A stretch of DNA of 64,000 bases from CAZCTO01 sp964501725. Its GTDB lineage: Bacteria; Bacillota; Clostridia; Saccharofermentanales; Saccharofermentanaceae. The stretch spans positions 1 to 64,000 of the forward strand of contig CAZCTO010000010.1 of assembly GCA_964501725.1 (NCBI GenBank). The letters run 5' to 3'. A model generated the notes under the pieces. The model did not search any database. It was not told the origin of the DNA and saw nothing but the letters and a program-made list of their open reading frames with translations. Positions 33,381 through 42,641 of the stretch are shown here, one piece after another. The position numbers and the translations under genes are program-made. Numbering within the stretch: position 1 is the stretch's first letter; every line of letters starts with the position of its first letter.

Positions 33381-36300
33381 TAAAGACAAAACCGGAATAA
33401 TGCCTGAAAAGGGTGACGGTAACCGGGATAATTCCCAGGACATATCCGGTGCCGGAATCATTGTGAGCGGTATTTCAGGTACGAAGACGCTGCGGGTCGG
33501 AAGAGTAAACAAGAAGGTACGTCCTCCCAAAGATGAAGTGACGGAGACCGCAGACGTAATTACGGAGCAGGTCCCCAATGCACCTGTTGCTGTCAACGTG
33601 CCGACACCTCCCGCGCAGACGCCGGTTCAAGTTGAAGTTCAGCCTGTCACGACTCAGGTCGCGGCTTCGGTGGCTATTTCGGACGCTCCCGTTATCGAAA
33701 AGCAAGAATCCATCGAGCCGGAAGTAAAAAAACCGGCTGTTTCCGCAAGTGTTGAAGAAGAACAGAAGCGACCGACGCCTCCGGTCACAACTGCACCTCC
33801 GGTCCGTAATGGAGGCTCCGCGCCTTCCGTTACAGAAACTACATCAAGATCCACGTTTATTCGACCCACGGGTCGCGAAGGAGCGTATAATTCCGGTCCT
33901 CAGGGGCAGGGTGGGTATTCCGGAAGACCGCAAGGATCCGGACCATATAATCAAGATCGTTCCGGCGGACCCGGCGGCAATTATGGTGGTCCTCGAAGCA
34001 GTGACAGGCCGGGCGGATTTTCAGGACCGAGACCCGGCGGCGACAGGCCGGGCGGATATACGGGACCGAGACCCGGCGGCGACAGACCGGGCGGATATAC
34101 GGGACCGAGACCCGGCGGTGACAGACCGGGCGGATTTTCGGGACCGAGACCCGGCGGTGACAGACCGGGCGGATATGCCGGGCCGTCCAGACCGGGCGGA
34201 TATCAAGGACAAAGCAGACCCGGAGGTTTTTCGGCGCCCGGTGCAAGCCGGAGCGGCGGATTTGGCGGTTCCAGACCGGGCGGATTTGCTAAGCCCGATG
34301 ACGATGATAATTACGCACCCAGAGGACAAGGGGGTTCAAAAGGACCCTCAAAACCAAAGTCCTCCGATCTGCCTGTCGAAATTAGTAAAGAAAAGGCCAA
34401 TTTTGCGGCTCGTGATGCATTTGAAAAAAGCCGCAAAGATTCATCGAAAGATACGAAGAAGGATGCCGGAAAACCGGGAACAACTCAAACTGATAAGCGA
34501 TTGGGCAACAAGAATGCTGTGACATCGGTATTTAGCGGGATGGGTGCAACTGCAATCCTTTCGGACGATGCGGCATTGGATGCGATTTATCAGGCATCGC
34601 CGAAGGGAAGAAGAGGTGGCTCGCGCCGAAGACCTTCCACCGCGGCTCAAGCCGTGCAGAAAGCGGTTTTAACTCATGTTACGCTTCCTGAATTCATTAC
34701 AATTAAGGACTTTTCAGAGGGCATACAGAAGAGGTCGGCTGAAGTCATAAAAAAATTGATGAAGCTGGGGATGCTTGCGACAATTAATCAGGAAATCGAT
34801 TTTGAGACCGCAACTTTGATAGCGGAAGAATTTGGTATTACTACCGAACTTCGGGTTGAGGTGAAGGAAGAGGATATCCTTTTCGATGATACCGAAGACA
34901 CGGATGAACTCCTCCAGACAAGACCTCCGGTCGTTGTAGTAATGGGTCATGTCGACCATGGAAAGACTTCACTGCTTGATAAAATCAGATCCGCATCGGT
35001 TGTTAAGGGGGAAGCAGGCGGAATCACACAACATATCGGCGCGTACACCGTCAAGTTGAAGGGCAGATTCATAACTTTTCTCGACACCCCGGGCCATGAA
35101 GCATTTACAACAATGCGTGCCAGAGGCGCACAGGTCACAGATATCGCAATACTGGTGGTCGCAGCGGATGATGGTGTTATGCCGCAGACTATTGAAGCAA
35201 TCAACCATGCAAAAGCCGCAAACACGGAAATCATTGTTGCAATCAATAAAATGGATCGTCCCGGAGCAAATCCGGATAAAGTTAAGCAGGAGCTTTCTTT
35301 GCATGGCGTACTCCCGGAAGAATGGGGAGGCACCACAATAGTCGTTCCCGTTTCCGCACACACCGGCGAAGGAATTGACGAACTGCTTGAAATGGTTTTA
35401 TTAACCGCTGACGTGATGGACCTCAAGGCGGACCCGAACAAGCAAGCGAAAGGAACTGTTATTGAAGCAAAACTGGATAAGAGCAGGGGACCGGTTGCGA
35501 CGGTTCTTGTTCAACGCGGAACGCTTCGTAGCGGAGACACACTGGTCACCGGATCAATCGTGGGTCGAGTGCGTGCAATGACTGATGACAAGGGTGCTTC
35601 AGTTAAGAAGGCGGGGCCGTCGATTCCCGTTGAGGTTCTCGGACTTCCCGAAGTACCGGATGCCGGTGACATTTTCTATGCCGTTACCGACGAGAAGGTT
35701 GCAAGACAGCTCGTTGAGAAACGAAGAGTTAAGCAAAGAGAAGATCAGCTTCGCAAGTCATCGAGAATGACACTTGAAACTCTTTCTGAGTCTCTGGCTG
35801 CAGGCGAAGTCAAGGATCTGAATTTGATCATCAAAGCGGATGTTCAAGGTTCTGTCGAAGCGGTTCTTCAATCGCTCGAAAAGCTTTCTACTGACGAAAT
35901 CCATGTTAAGGTCATTCATGGCGCAGTCGGAGCAGTAACAGAAACTGATCTTATTCTTGCCGAGGTATCCAATGCCGTGATCATCGGGTTTAACATTCGT
36001 CCCAGCGTTGCGATTGCCGAAAAAGCCAAGGAAATCGGTGTGGACATAAAACTTTACCGAGTTATATATAACGCGATTGAAGACATCCAGGCGGCTATAA
36101 AGGGCATGCTGAAGCCGATATTTGAAGAAGCGGTTCTCGGCCATATTGAGATCCGTCAGATTTTCAAAGTATCGAATGTGGGAACCATCGGAGGAGCATA
36201 TGTTACCGACGGGAAGATTCCAAGATCGTCTGAAGTTCGTGTTGTGCGTAACGGAATTGTGGTTCATGAAGGAAAACTTGCATCCCTCAAGCGATTTAAG

Positions 36301-36420
36301 GACGATGCAAAAGAAGTGCAGGCCGGGTACGAATGCGGTCTCTCTGTCGAGAATTATAACGACATCAAGGAAGGGGATATCATTGAGGCGTTTGAGATGA
36401 GGGAAATAAAGCGCAAGTAG
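33370..36420 (+). CDS. infB: translation initiation factor IF-2 with long Gly/Pro/Arg-rich N-domain
   Basis: A 1016-residue GTPase that brings fMet-tRNA to the 30S subunit. The G domain begins near residue 520 (GHVDHGKTS at 526; NKMDRPGANPDK for G4) and is followed by domains II to IV (LKRFKDDAKEVQAGYECGL near the end). The first 500 residues are unusual: a Pro/Val/Thr-rich part and then four near-identical 13-residue repeats (GGYTGPRPGGDRP) and further GGF/GGY turns, with no fixed structure expected. The start ATG 33370 follows AGGAGG. It is far longer at the N-terminus than Bacillus IF-2. Confidence 0.97.
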   Translation: MTDSKDKTGIMPEKGDGNRDNSQDISGAGIIVSGISGTKTLRVGRVNKKVRPPKDEVTETADVITEQVPNAPVAVNVPTPPAQTPVQVEVQPVTTQVAASVAISDAPVIEKQESIEPEVKKPAVSASVEEEQKRPTPPVTTAPPVRNGGSAPSVTETTSRSTFIRPTGREGAYNSGPQGQGGYSGRPQGSGPYNQDRSGGPGGNYGGPRSSDRPGGFSGPRPGGDRPGGYTGPRPGGDRPGGYTGPRPGGDRPGGFSGPRPGGDRPGGYAGPSRPGGYQGQSRPGGFSAPGASRSGGFGGSRPGGFAKPDDDDNYAPRGQGGSKGPSKPKSSDLPVEISKEKANFAARDAFEKSRKDSSKDTKKDAGKPGTTQTDKRLGNKNAVTSVFSGMGATAILSDDAALDAIYQASPKGRRGGSRRRPSTAAQAVQKAVLTHVTLPEFITIKDFSEGIQKRSAEVIKKLMKLGMLATINQEIDFETATLIAEEFGITTELRVEVKEEDILFDDTEDTDELLQTRPPVVVVMGHVDHGKTSLLDKIRSASVVKGEAGGITQHIGAYTVKLKGRFITFLDTPGHEAFTTMRARGAQVTDIAILVVAADDGVMPQTIEAINHAKAANTEIIVAINKMDRPGANPDKVKQELSLHGVLPEEWGGTTIVVPVSAHTGEGIDELLEMVLLTADVMDLKADPNKQAKGTVIEAKLDKSRGPVATVLVQRGTLRSGDTLVTGSIVGRVRAMTDDKGASVKKAGPSIPVEVLGLPEVPDAGDIFYAVTDEKVARQLVEKRRVKQREDQLRKSSRMTLETLSESLAAGEVKDLNLIIKADVQGSVEAVLQSLEKLSTDEIHVKVIHGAVGAVTETDLILAEVSNAVIIGFNIRPSVAIAEKAKEIGVDIKLYRVIYNAIEDIQAAIKGMLKPIFEEAVLGHIEIRQIFKVSNVGTIGGAYVTDGKIPRSSEVRVVRNGIVVHEGKLASLKRFKDDAKEVQAGYECGLSVENYNDIKEGDIIEAFEMREIKRK
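34010..34180 (+). repeat. 39-bp coding tandem repeats in infB
   Basis: Four consecutive 39-bp units encode GGF/YxGPRPGGDRP and then degenerate. The nucleotide identity between units is high, as expected from slippage. Long antisense frames here (33857-34246) are by-products of the repeat. Confidence 0.85.
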
Positions 36421-36453
36421 TATCTCAACATCAATGACTATAGGGTACTTTTA

Positions 36454-36816
36454 ATGAAAATTGATCGGGCATCCCGCGTAGGAGATGAAATGCGTAACAT
36501 TATCTCCGACATTTTGAGGAACGATGTGAAGGATCCCAGAATTCCGCTGATGACCTCGGTTCTGGAAGTCAGAATGTCACATGATCTTTCCCATGCAACG
36601 GTATACTTGTCGGTTATCGCCGATGAGAAAGAAAAGCAGGATTTTCGTGACGCTATTGCCAGTGCGTCCGGATTTATAAGAAGAGAAGTATCACGAAGAA
36701 TCAGTCTTCGTGTTGCACCGGAAATGCACTTTATTATTGATGATTCAATCGAAAAAGGGATGCGTCTTATGAAGCTGATTGATCAAACGGTCAAGGAGGA
36801 CAAAGCGCGTGAGTGA
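36454..36816 (+). CDS. rbfA: ribosome-binding factor A
   Basis: A 120-residue KH-like factor for 16S rRNA maturation. RVGDEMRNIISDILRNDVKD, RMSHDLSHATVYLSVI and LRVAPEMHFIIDDSIEKG are family hallmarks. The ribosome site is weak (AGGGT). It lies between infB and nrnA, overlapping the latter by 8 bp. Confidence 0.95.
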   Translation: MKIDRASRVGDEMRNIISDILRNDVKDPRIPLMTSVLEVRMSHDLSHATVYLSVIADEKEKQDFRDAIASASGFIRREVSRRISLRVAPEMHFIIDDSIEKGMRLMKLIDQTVKEDKARE

Positions 36817-37828
36817 AAGCGTTTACGCTATCGTAGAACTGCTCCTTAGCTTCAGAGGCAAAAATAAAGAGATCCAGGTTTTTCCGCACATCCGTTTGGA
36901 TGGAGACTGTATAGGGTCAGCGGCCGCTTTGGTTGCGACGCTAAGAAAACTTGGGATCCCTTCCAAAATTTATCTGGATGAGCCAATTCCGGACAGACTC
37001 CTTTTCCTCGGGATTCTCCCGGATATGTGCGAGATTTATAATGCTGATAAGCTTGAAGAGTATCATGCTAACCAAGGTGTTGCGGTTGCCGTAGATTGCT
37101 CGGAATCCGGAAGAATGGGAAATGCCGGGACACTGTTTTCGCGGGCAGAGATAACTGCCGTCATCGATCATCATGTTTCGAGCGGAGAGTCTGTCGGCAC
37201 AAGATATGTAGTACCTCACTCTGCATCAACGGCAGAACTGGTTCTTCATGTAATTCATCAAATTGAAGAAGATACCCTGGAAATTTTAATGGATCCGTTC
37301 ATCGCAAATTGTCTTATGGTGGGGATCCAATCCGATACCGGAAGATTTTCATATCAAAATACGACGCCGGATACTCTTCGCGCGGCGGCCGATCTTCTGG
37401 AGAACGGTGCTAACGTTTTTGTGAATGCCTATAATCTTTTTGACGCGACCAGTGTTGAAAGAATGAAGTTGATTTCCAAAGCGTTGGCAAGTACCAAAAT
37501 GTTCTTTGGCGGTAAGCTGGCTTTAACTATAGTTACCCAGGATATGCTTCGTGATACGAATGCTTCAGACGGAGCTGCTGACGGACTTGTATCCAGCTTG
37601 CGCGATATAGAAGGAGTAGTGGCTTCCTTTGTCATCCGGGAATCCGACGATGGGGATATCAGAGTGAACATCCGAAGTCGTGAACCATTTGATTGCGCGG
37701 CTTTTGCCGAACTTTTCGGCGGCGGAGGTCATCACAGGGCAGCTGGATTTTCGATGAGAAATTTGTCATCTTACGAAGTATGCAAACGTATTCTGGATAT
37801 GGCCGGAACCTTTTTTCAGGACAAATGA
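36809..37828 (+). CDS. nrnA: DHH-family nanoRNase / pAp phosphatase NrnA
   Basis: A 339-residue phosphoesterase that degrades short RNAs and dephosphorylates pAp. The DHH domain has HIRLDGDCIGSAAAL, VAVDCSESGRMG and VIDHHVSSGES, and the DHHA1 domain ends with GGGGHHRAAGFSM. The start is GTG 36809 after AAGGAGG (36793-36799); the open frame extends further upstream only inside rbfA. Standard rbfA-nrnA-truB order. Confidence 0.93.
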   Translation: MSESVYAIVELLLSFRGKNKEIQVFPHIRLDGDCIGSAAALVATLRKLGIPSKIYLDEPIPDRLLFLGILPDMCEIYNADKLEEYHANQGVAVAVDCSESGRMGNAGTLFSRAEITAVIDHHVSSGESVGTRYVVPHSASTAELVLHVIHQIEEDTLEILMDPFIANCLMVGIQSDTGRFSYQNTTPDTLRAAADLLENGANVFVNAYNLFDATSVERMKLISKALASTKMFFGGKLALTIVTQDMLRDTNASDGAADGLVSSLRDIEGVVASFVIRESDDGDIRVNIRSREPFDCAAFAELFGGGGHHRAAGFSMRNLSSYEVCKRILDMAGTFFQDK

Positions 37829-38802
37829 CAGTGAATAAGCCATTGTTCTTGTCCGGAGTAATTATCGTTGACAAACCTGAAGGAATTACATCTTTCAGAG
37901 TAGTGTCGTTGATCCGTAAATTAACCGGAGTCAAGAAAGTCGGACATTGTGGCACCCTTGATCCTTTTGCAACCGGGGTTCTTCCCGTATGCGTAGGAAA
38001 CGCCACTCGTGTCATCCGATATATGGAAAAGTACGACAAAGTGTACCGGTGTACTGTGAGTTTCGGACAATTTTCTGATACACAGGATAAAGACGGAACG
38101 CTTTTCGGCGGACGTAAACCGTCTGAAGCGGAAATACAGATGATGCTCGCAAACGATTTTCATGAATTGCGCAACCTATTTGACGGGCTTGTAGGCAAAC
38201 GCTCACAAATACCACCCGCGTATTCTGCAATCAAAATTGCGGGACGACCGGCATATGACTATGCTCGAAAAGGGATTGAAATCGAACTTAAGCCGAGAAA
38301 CATCGAAATTTTTTCGTGTATTATCCACAGCATTTCTGTTAAAGAGCAACTGGAGGTCGACTTTTCGGTTCACTGTTCCAAAGGAACGTACATAAGGACA
38401 CTTTGTCACGAGCTTGGTGAGAAGACCGGTTTTGGCGCATACGCAAAGAGCCTTCGCAGGACTCAATGCGGCGCTTTCGATCTATCGATGGCGCACAGTC
38501 CGTCTGAACTTGAGGAGGCCTTCAAAGCGGGAGAAATCGTTAAGATCTTGCTTCCGGATATCGAGTGCGTAAAAAGTCTGCCCGTTCTTACCGTCAATCA
38601 AGACGAAGCCAGTCAAATCAGACTCGGCAGAAAATTGCCGCTCACCAATTTTACCGGCAGGGTTGCGACTGAAAAAGTTAATGGGGAAGAGGACACAACA
38701 AGATATCGTGCTATGCTCGAGGATCGCCTGATAGCAGTTGTATATCCGGATAATGCCACAGATAATGGAGTTCTAAGAATCGAAAGGATGTTGGATACAT
38801 GA
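37825..38802 (+). CDS. truB: tRNA pseudouridine(55) synthase
   Basis: A 325-residue enzyme that makes pseudouridine in the tRNA T loop. GVIIVDKPEGITSF, VGHCGTLDPFATGVLPVCVG (catalytic Asp in GTLD), IPPAYSAIKIAGRPAYDYAR and CSKGTYIRTLCHELG are seen. ATG 37825 overlaps the nrnA stop (ATGA), so upstream frame extension is ignored. It couples to ribF by another ATGA overlap. Confidence 0.96.
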   Translation: MTVNKPLFLSGVIIVDKPEGITSFRVVSLIRKLTGVKKVGHCGTLDPFATGVLPVCVGNATRVIRYMEKYDKVYRCTVSFGQFSDTQDKDGTLFGGRKPSEAEIQMMLANDFHELRNLFDGLVGKRSQIPPAYSAIKIAGRPAYDYARKGIEIELKPRNIEIFSCIIHSISVKEQLEVDFSVHCSKGTYIRTLCHELGEKTGFGAYAKSLRRTQCGAFDLSMAHSPSELEEAFKAGEIVKILLPDIECVKSLPVLTVNQDEASQIRLGRKLPLTNFTGRVATEKVNGEEDTTRYRAMLEDRLIAVVYPDNATDNGVLRIERMLDT

Positions 38803-39809
38803 TGAGAACCTGGGTATTCAAAGAAGATATTGACGGAGACATCCGTGTCCCTGATGAGTTTCCGTTATCTGCTACGGAGGGGAGAGCGGTCGCACTCGGA
38901 TATTTTGACGGCGTGCATCGGGGTCACCTGAAACTGTTTTCGGTTATTCGTGAAATTTCCGCAAGATATGGCCTTCAAGCAATGGCACATACCTTTTCAC
39001 AAACACCCAAATCGAAAGTGTTCGCAAGTGCGGGTAGTGGTTTGATCACGACCTTATCGGAGCGGTGCGAATTGATCCATCGTGCGGGGGTTGATGAAAT
39101 TGCAGTTTTCCCTTTTTCGAAAGGCCTGGCTTCGATGAGAGCAGAGACATTTTTGGATGAGTATGTACTTAAGCTACTTAAAGCAAAAATCATTGTTGTC
39201 GGAGAGGATTACCGGTTTGGCGCGGGCAGAAAAGGCGACGTGCGTCTTATCTCCGGATGGGCTAAGAAAAACAGCGTGCAAGTTGTTTTGGTTTCGCCGG
39301 AGAAGCAAGGAGACAAAGTCATTTCCAGCTCGTGGATTCGGTCTTGTATTCTGGAAGGTGATATGGAAACGGCATGTCTTTTGTTAGGAAGACCGGTATC
39401 CTATGAAGGTTCTGTTCTTGCGGGGCGGAGGATAGGAAGATCGCTGGGATTTCCGACTGCCAATATAGGGATTCCTTTGGGAAAAATTGTTCCGCAGTAC
39501 GGAGTATATGCTTCATTTCTGCTTTATGAATCGCGATTGATTCCGTCGGTATCCAATATCGGAATCCGGCCTACGGTTGATGAGCCGGATGTGCACCCAA
39601 TGATTGAAACGAACATGCACAATGTCGATTTAGACTTGTACGGGAAAAGTGTCAGAATTTTTCCCGTTAAAAAAATCAGAGAAGAGCGAAAGTTTTCAAG
39701 CTTGGAAGCGCTTCGATTGCAGGTCGAAAATGACAAGATAGAATCAGTCCGTATTCATGCCGAGATTGATTCAGACTATTCGAAACTCATCCCCGGTGTG
39801 GTATTATAA
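38799..39809 (+). CDS. ribF: bifunctional riboflavin kinase / FAD synthetase
   Basis: A 336-residue enzyme that makes FMN and FAD. The nucleotidyltransferase domain has ALGYFDGVHRGHLKLF and VVGEDYRFGAGRKGD with ISSSWIRS. The kinase domain has GRRIGRSLGFPTANI and SNIGIRPTVDEP. The N-terminus is about 25 residues longer than usual before the nucleotide motif. It is the last gene of the canonical infB block and is followed 51 bp later by lgt. Confidence 0.95.
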   Translation: MMRTWVFKEDIDGDIRVPDEFPLSATEGRAVALGYFDGVHRGHLKLFSVIREISARYGLQAMAHTFSQTPKSKVFASAGSGLITTLSERCELIHRAGVDEIAVFPFSKGLASMRAETFLDEYVLKLLKAKIIVVGEDYRFGAGRKGDVRLISGWAKKNSVQVVLVSPEKQGDKVISSSWIRSCILEGDMETACLLLGRPVSYEGSVLAGRRIGRSLGFPTANIGIPLGKIVPQYGVYASFLLYESRLIPSVSNIGIRPTVDEPDVHPMIETNMHNVDLDLYGKSVRIFPVKKIREERKFSSLEALRLQVENDKIESVRIHAEIDSDYSKLIPGVVL

Positions 39810-39860
39810 ACACGTTCAAAGGAACAAGTATTATTTTATGATCATCTTGAGGAGAAAAAT

Positions 39861-40850
39861 ATGCTGAACGCGATAGCTCTTGTTATTACCAAGGTTAGCT
39901 TCCCGGGACTTGGGATTAAAGATATTTCAATTAACAGCGTTGCCTTTACGATCGGGTCCTTGACAGTTTATTGGTATGGAGTGATTCTTGCGCTTGCGGT
40001 GGCAACGTGTGCTTGTCTTGGGATGTGGCAGGCAAAGAAGCATCAATTCACGTCGGATCATGTAATTGACTTTGTACTCGTTTGCTTCCCGGCAGCGCTT
40101 ATTGGCGCCAGACTTTACTATGTTTTTAGTGAATGGGACAACTACAAAAATGACCTGGGTTCAATCCTGCGAGTTAAAGACGGCGGTCTTGCCGTAATCG
40201 GAGGAGTTCTTGCAGCCATCTTTGCCGGTTGGATTCTGGCTAAGATAAAAAAAATACCCGCGAATGTCGTATTCGATTTTTGCATTGTCTATATTCCTGT
40301 CGGACAGGCAATCGGAAGATGGGGAAACTTTTTTAATCAGGAGGCTTTCGGAACAAACACGGATCTTCCCTGGGGCATGATCAGTGAAACCACATCCAAT
40401 TATCTGCGTCAATATTGGCCGGCGCTTAATCCTGATCAACCTGTACATCCTACATTCCTCTACGAGTCAATCGCATCGATTTGCCTGTTTTTTGTTCTTC
40501 TGCTCATACGAAATAAGAGCAAGAATGCGTTTACGACAACTGCATCTTATTTTATATTGTATGGTATAATTCGGTATTTTATCGAAGGACTCAGAACAGA
40601 TTCCCTATACATCGGTCAAACCGGTCTGCGCACCTCGCAGGTGTTGTCTGTGCTGATGGTTGCTTGCGGACTTCTTCTTATCGCAGTAAGCCGCTACTTA
40701 GGCTGGAAAAGAGGAATATTGCCGGTTAAGGCGGCGGTAACGCAAGATGCGGATGAATCGGAAACAGTTGAGAATGCAGAAACCTTGAGCTTGGATGATT
40801 CGGATACATCCGAATCATCTGATTCAGAAGAAGTTAGCAAAGGCGAATAA
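39861..40850 (+). CDS. lgt: prolipoprotein diacylglyceryl transferase
   Basis: A 329-residue membrane enzyme that adds diacylglycerol to lipoprotein Cys. It has about seven membrane helices and the signature GRWGNFFNQEAFG; HPTFLYESIASI and RYFIEGLRTDSLYIG are conserved. The acidic Ser/Asp/Glu-rich tail of about 45 residues is unusual. GAGGAG precedes ATG 39861. rodA follows 2 bp later. Confidence 0.95.
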   Translation: MLNAIALVITKVSFPGLGIKDISINSVAFTIGSLTVYWYGVILALAVATCACLGMWQAKKHQFTSDHVIDFVLVCFPAALIGARLYYVFSEWDNYKNDLGSILRVKDGGLAVIGGVLAAIFAGWILAKIKKIPANVVFDFCIVYIPVGQAIGRWGNFFNQEAFGTNTDLPWGMISETTSNYLRQYWPALNPDQPVHPTFLYESIASICLFFVLLLIRNKSKNAFTTTASYFILYGIIRYFIEGLRTDSLYIGQTGLRTSQVLSVLMVACGLLLIAVSRYLGWKRGILPVKAAVTQDADESETVENAETLSLDDSDTSESSDSEEVSKGE

Positions 40851-40852
40851 TA

Positions 40853-41983
40853 ATGAGCACCGGTAAATCAGGAATAATCCAACTTCGGAATAACTATTTT
40901 CGTTCCGTGGACTATTTCCTTGTCGTTCCGATTTTACTTTTAACGTTAATCGGATTGTATGTGCTTAATATTGTCCTTTCCGAAGGATTTAAAGACTATC
41001 CCAGTAACATCTACCGACAGGCGGGTGCTGCTGTATTGGGTTTGTGTATTGCGCTTTTCATCTGCCTGATTGATACACATTTCATGAAAGCAATCGGCTG
41101 GGCAACTTATGCAATAGCACTTTTCTTGTTGATTATTGTTCCTTTGGACGGGTACACCGAACTTAAGGAGTGGGGAATTGATTCGCGATTGAATCTTCCT
41201 GTAATCGGCTCTTTTCAACCTTCTGAACTTGCCAAAATCGGATTAGTTATGGTAACGGCATATATTCTTGAGGCCGTTCGTGACAAAGAAATAACAATTA
41301 TCAAGGGCTTCCTCTCCATCGGACTCGTATACTCTCTGCCACTTTTATTGATTTATAAGCAACCGGACTTCGGAACGATGATGGTTATCGTCTTTTCACT
41401 TGTGTGCATGATATACATTTATGGTGTGAAATATCGTTACTTGTTTCTGGCAGCATCGGTTGTTATCGTCGGAGTAATTCCGCTCCTGTGGTATTTTGTT
41501 TTCGGACCGCTTCAGAAATCAAGAATATTGTCCTTTATCTTCGCAGGATCTGACCCTGAGGCAGAGTATAATCTGCTTCAGGCAAAGGCGGCGATCGCAT
41601 CCGGCGGTCTGATCGGAAATAAGACCGGTGATATTGTAAAAGTTCCTGTAAAAGAATCTGATTTCATATATACGGCGATCTCGGAACATATGGGCATAAT
41701 CGGCACCACCGCAGTCGTTATCCTTTCGTTTTTCCTAATTGCACGATGCCTTTATGTAGCCTCAAAGGCGTCGCAAAAGTCTTATTCATACTTGGTTGTC
41801 GGGTTGACAGGGGCTTTTGCGTTTCACTTCATCGAAAATATGGGCATGTGTGTCGGTCTTCTTCCGATTACCGGAATTCCCCTTCCGTTTATCAGCCTTG
41901 GTGGAACGGCGCTTTTGGTTAACTTTATATCCTTTGGTATTATTTTGAACATTTCGATGGAGCGAAGTGCGGAACGAAAATAG
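40853..41983 (+). CDS. rodA: SEDS peptidoglycan polymerase RodA
   Basis: A 376-residue membrane glycosyltransferase of the SEDS family that polymerises lipid II during elongation. About ten helices are seen, with FQPSELAKIGLVM, YKQPDFGTMMVI, KESDFIYTAISEHMGIIGTT (substrate-site Asp/Glu region) and TGIPLPFISLGGTALL. It is assigned to RodA rather than FtsW because it lies outside the division cluster and a second SEDS gene (49677) sits inside it. A strong terminator follows. Confidence 0.9.
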   Translation: MSTGKSGIIQLRNNYFRSVDYFLVVPILLLTLIGLYVLNIVLSEGFKDYPSNIYRQAGAAVLGLCIALFICLIDTHFMKAIGWATYAIALFLLIIVPLDGYTELKEWGIDSRLNLPVIGSFQPSELAKIGLVMVTAYILEAVRDKEITIIKGFLSIGLVYSLPLLLIYKQPDFGTMMVIVFSLVCMIYIYGVKYRYLFLAASVVIVGVIPLLWYFVFGPLQKSRILSFIFAGSDPEAEYNLLQAKAAIASGGLIGNKTGDIVKVPVKESDFIYTAISEHMGIIGTTAVVILSFFLIARCLYVASKASQKSYSYLVVGLTGAFAFHFIENMGMCVGLLPITGIPLPFISLGGTALLVNFISFGIILNISMERSAERK

Positions 41984-42007
41984 GTTTGACATGATATAAG
42001 GATTGCC

Positions 42008-42043
42008 AAAAACCCCCGGAAAATTATTTTTCCGGGGGTTTTT
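42008..42043 (+). terminator. terminator after lgt-rodA
   Basis: AAAAACCCCCGGAAAA (42008-42023), loop TTA and TTTTTCCGGGGGTTTTT form a long perfect stem with its own T-run. Confidence 0.93.
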
Positions 42044-42131
42044 ATGTTTACAGACAAATTCATATTTCATTTTCGTGAAAAAACGCTGAAACGCTTGATC
42101 TTGTGCTTTCAAAAGGTTAAAATGCAATCAA

Positions 42132-42199
42132 GTGGAGAAATGTGGTGCAAATATATACTGTTGTGGTGAACAGTGGGGAAAACTTAGGGGAAAACGGGG
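42132..42199 (+). promoter_or_regulatory. MraZ operator repeats and mraZ promoter
   Basis: GTGG repeats begin at 42132, 42142, 42163 and 42173, in two pairs exactly 10 bp apart, followed by GGGG runs at 42187 and 42196. A TATACT (42154-42159) lies between the pairs. MraZ is known to bind 10-bp-spaced GTGGG-type repeats at its own promoter, so autoregulation of the cluster is likely. Confidence 0.75.
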
Positions 42200-42206
42200 A
42201 TAACTA

Positions 42207-42641
42207 ATGGCTCGCTTTACTAACAAAATTGATGTAAAGGGAAGAGTTTTCATTCCATCCAAACTCAGAGAGAGTCTTGGACGGAGTGTTGTTGTCACAC
42301 TCAGCCTTGACAGCGGCTATTTGTCCGTCTACACAGAATCCAGATTTCAGAATATCCGTGAACAGTTTGAGAGCTTAAACAGCATGGATCCGAGAGTGCG
42401 CCGCGTAACGCGTCTGATCGTCGGAGAAGCACTGAATTGTGAAATCGATTCGCAGGGAAGAATATCCGTGTCGTCGGAGTTATGGGAGCATATTGGCGTT
42501 AATCCGGGAGACGAGATCAGCATAATCAATATCGGTGACAAGCTCGATATCTGCGGAAAGCAATTCTACGATAAAAAGAAAGAAGAATTGAGCACTGTAA
42601 TGGAGCTTGATTTGACGCAATACAATGTCACGGGACTTTAA
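42207..42641 (+). CDS. mraZ: cell-division cluster regulator MraZ
   Basis: A 144-residue protein with two AbrB-like domains: KIDVKGRVFIPSKLRE and CEIDSQGRISVSSELWEHIG, each with the DxKGR or DxxGR motif. It is a transcription factor for the mra/dcw cluster. Its 3' end overlaps rsmH by 17 bp in another frame. Confidence 0.95.
   Translation: MARFTNKIDVKGRVFIPSKLRESLGRSVVVTLSLDSGYLSVYTESRFQNIREQFESLNSMDPRVRRVTRLIVGEALNCEIDSQGRISVSSELWEHIGVNPGDEISIINIGDKLDICGKQFYDKKKEELSTVMELDLTQYNVTGL

Noticed and set aside
33857..34246. Minus-strand open frames with arginine-rich repeats
   Set aside because: They are antisense to the infB repeat region; GC-rich coding repeats create such frames.
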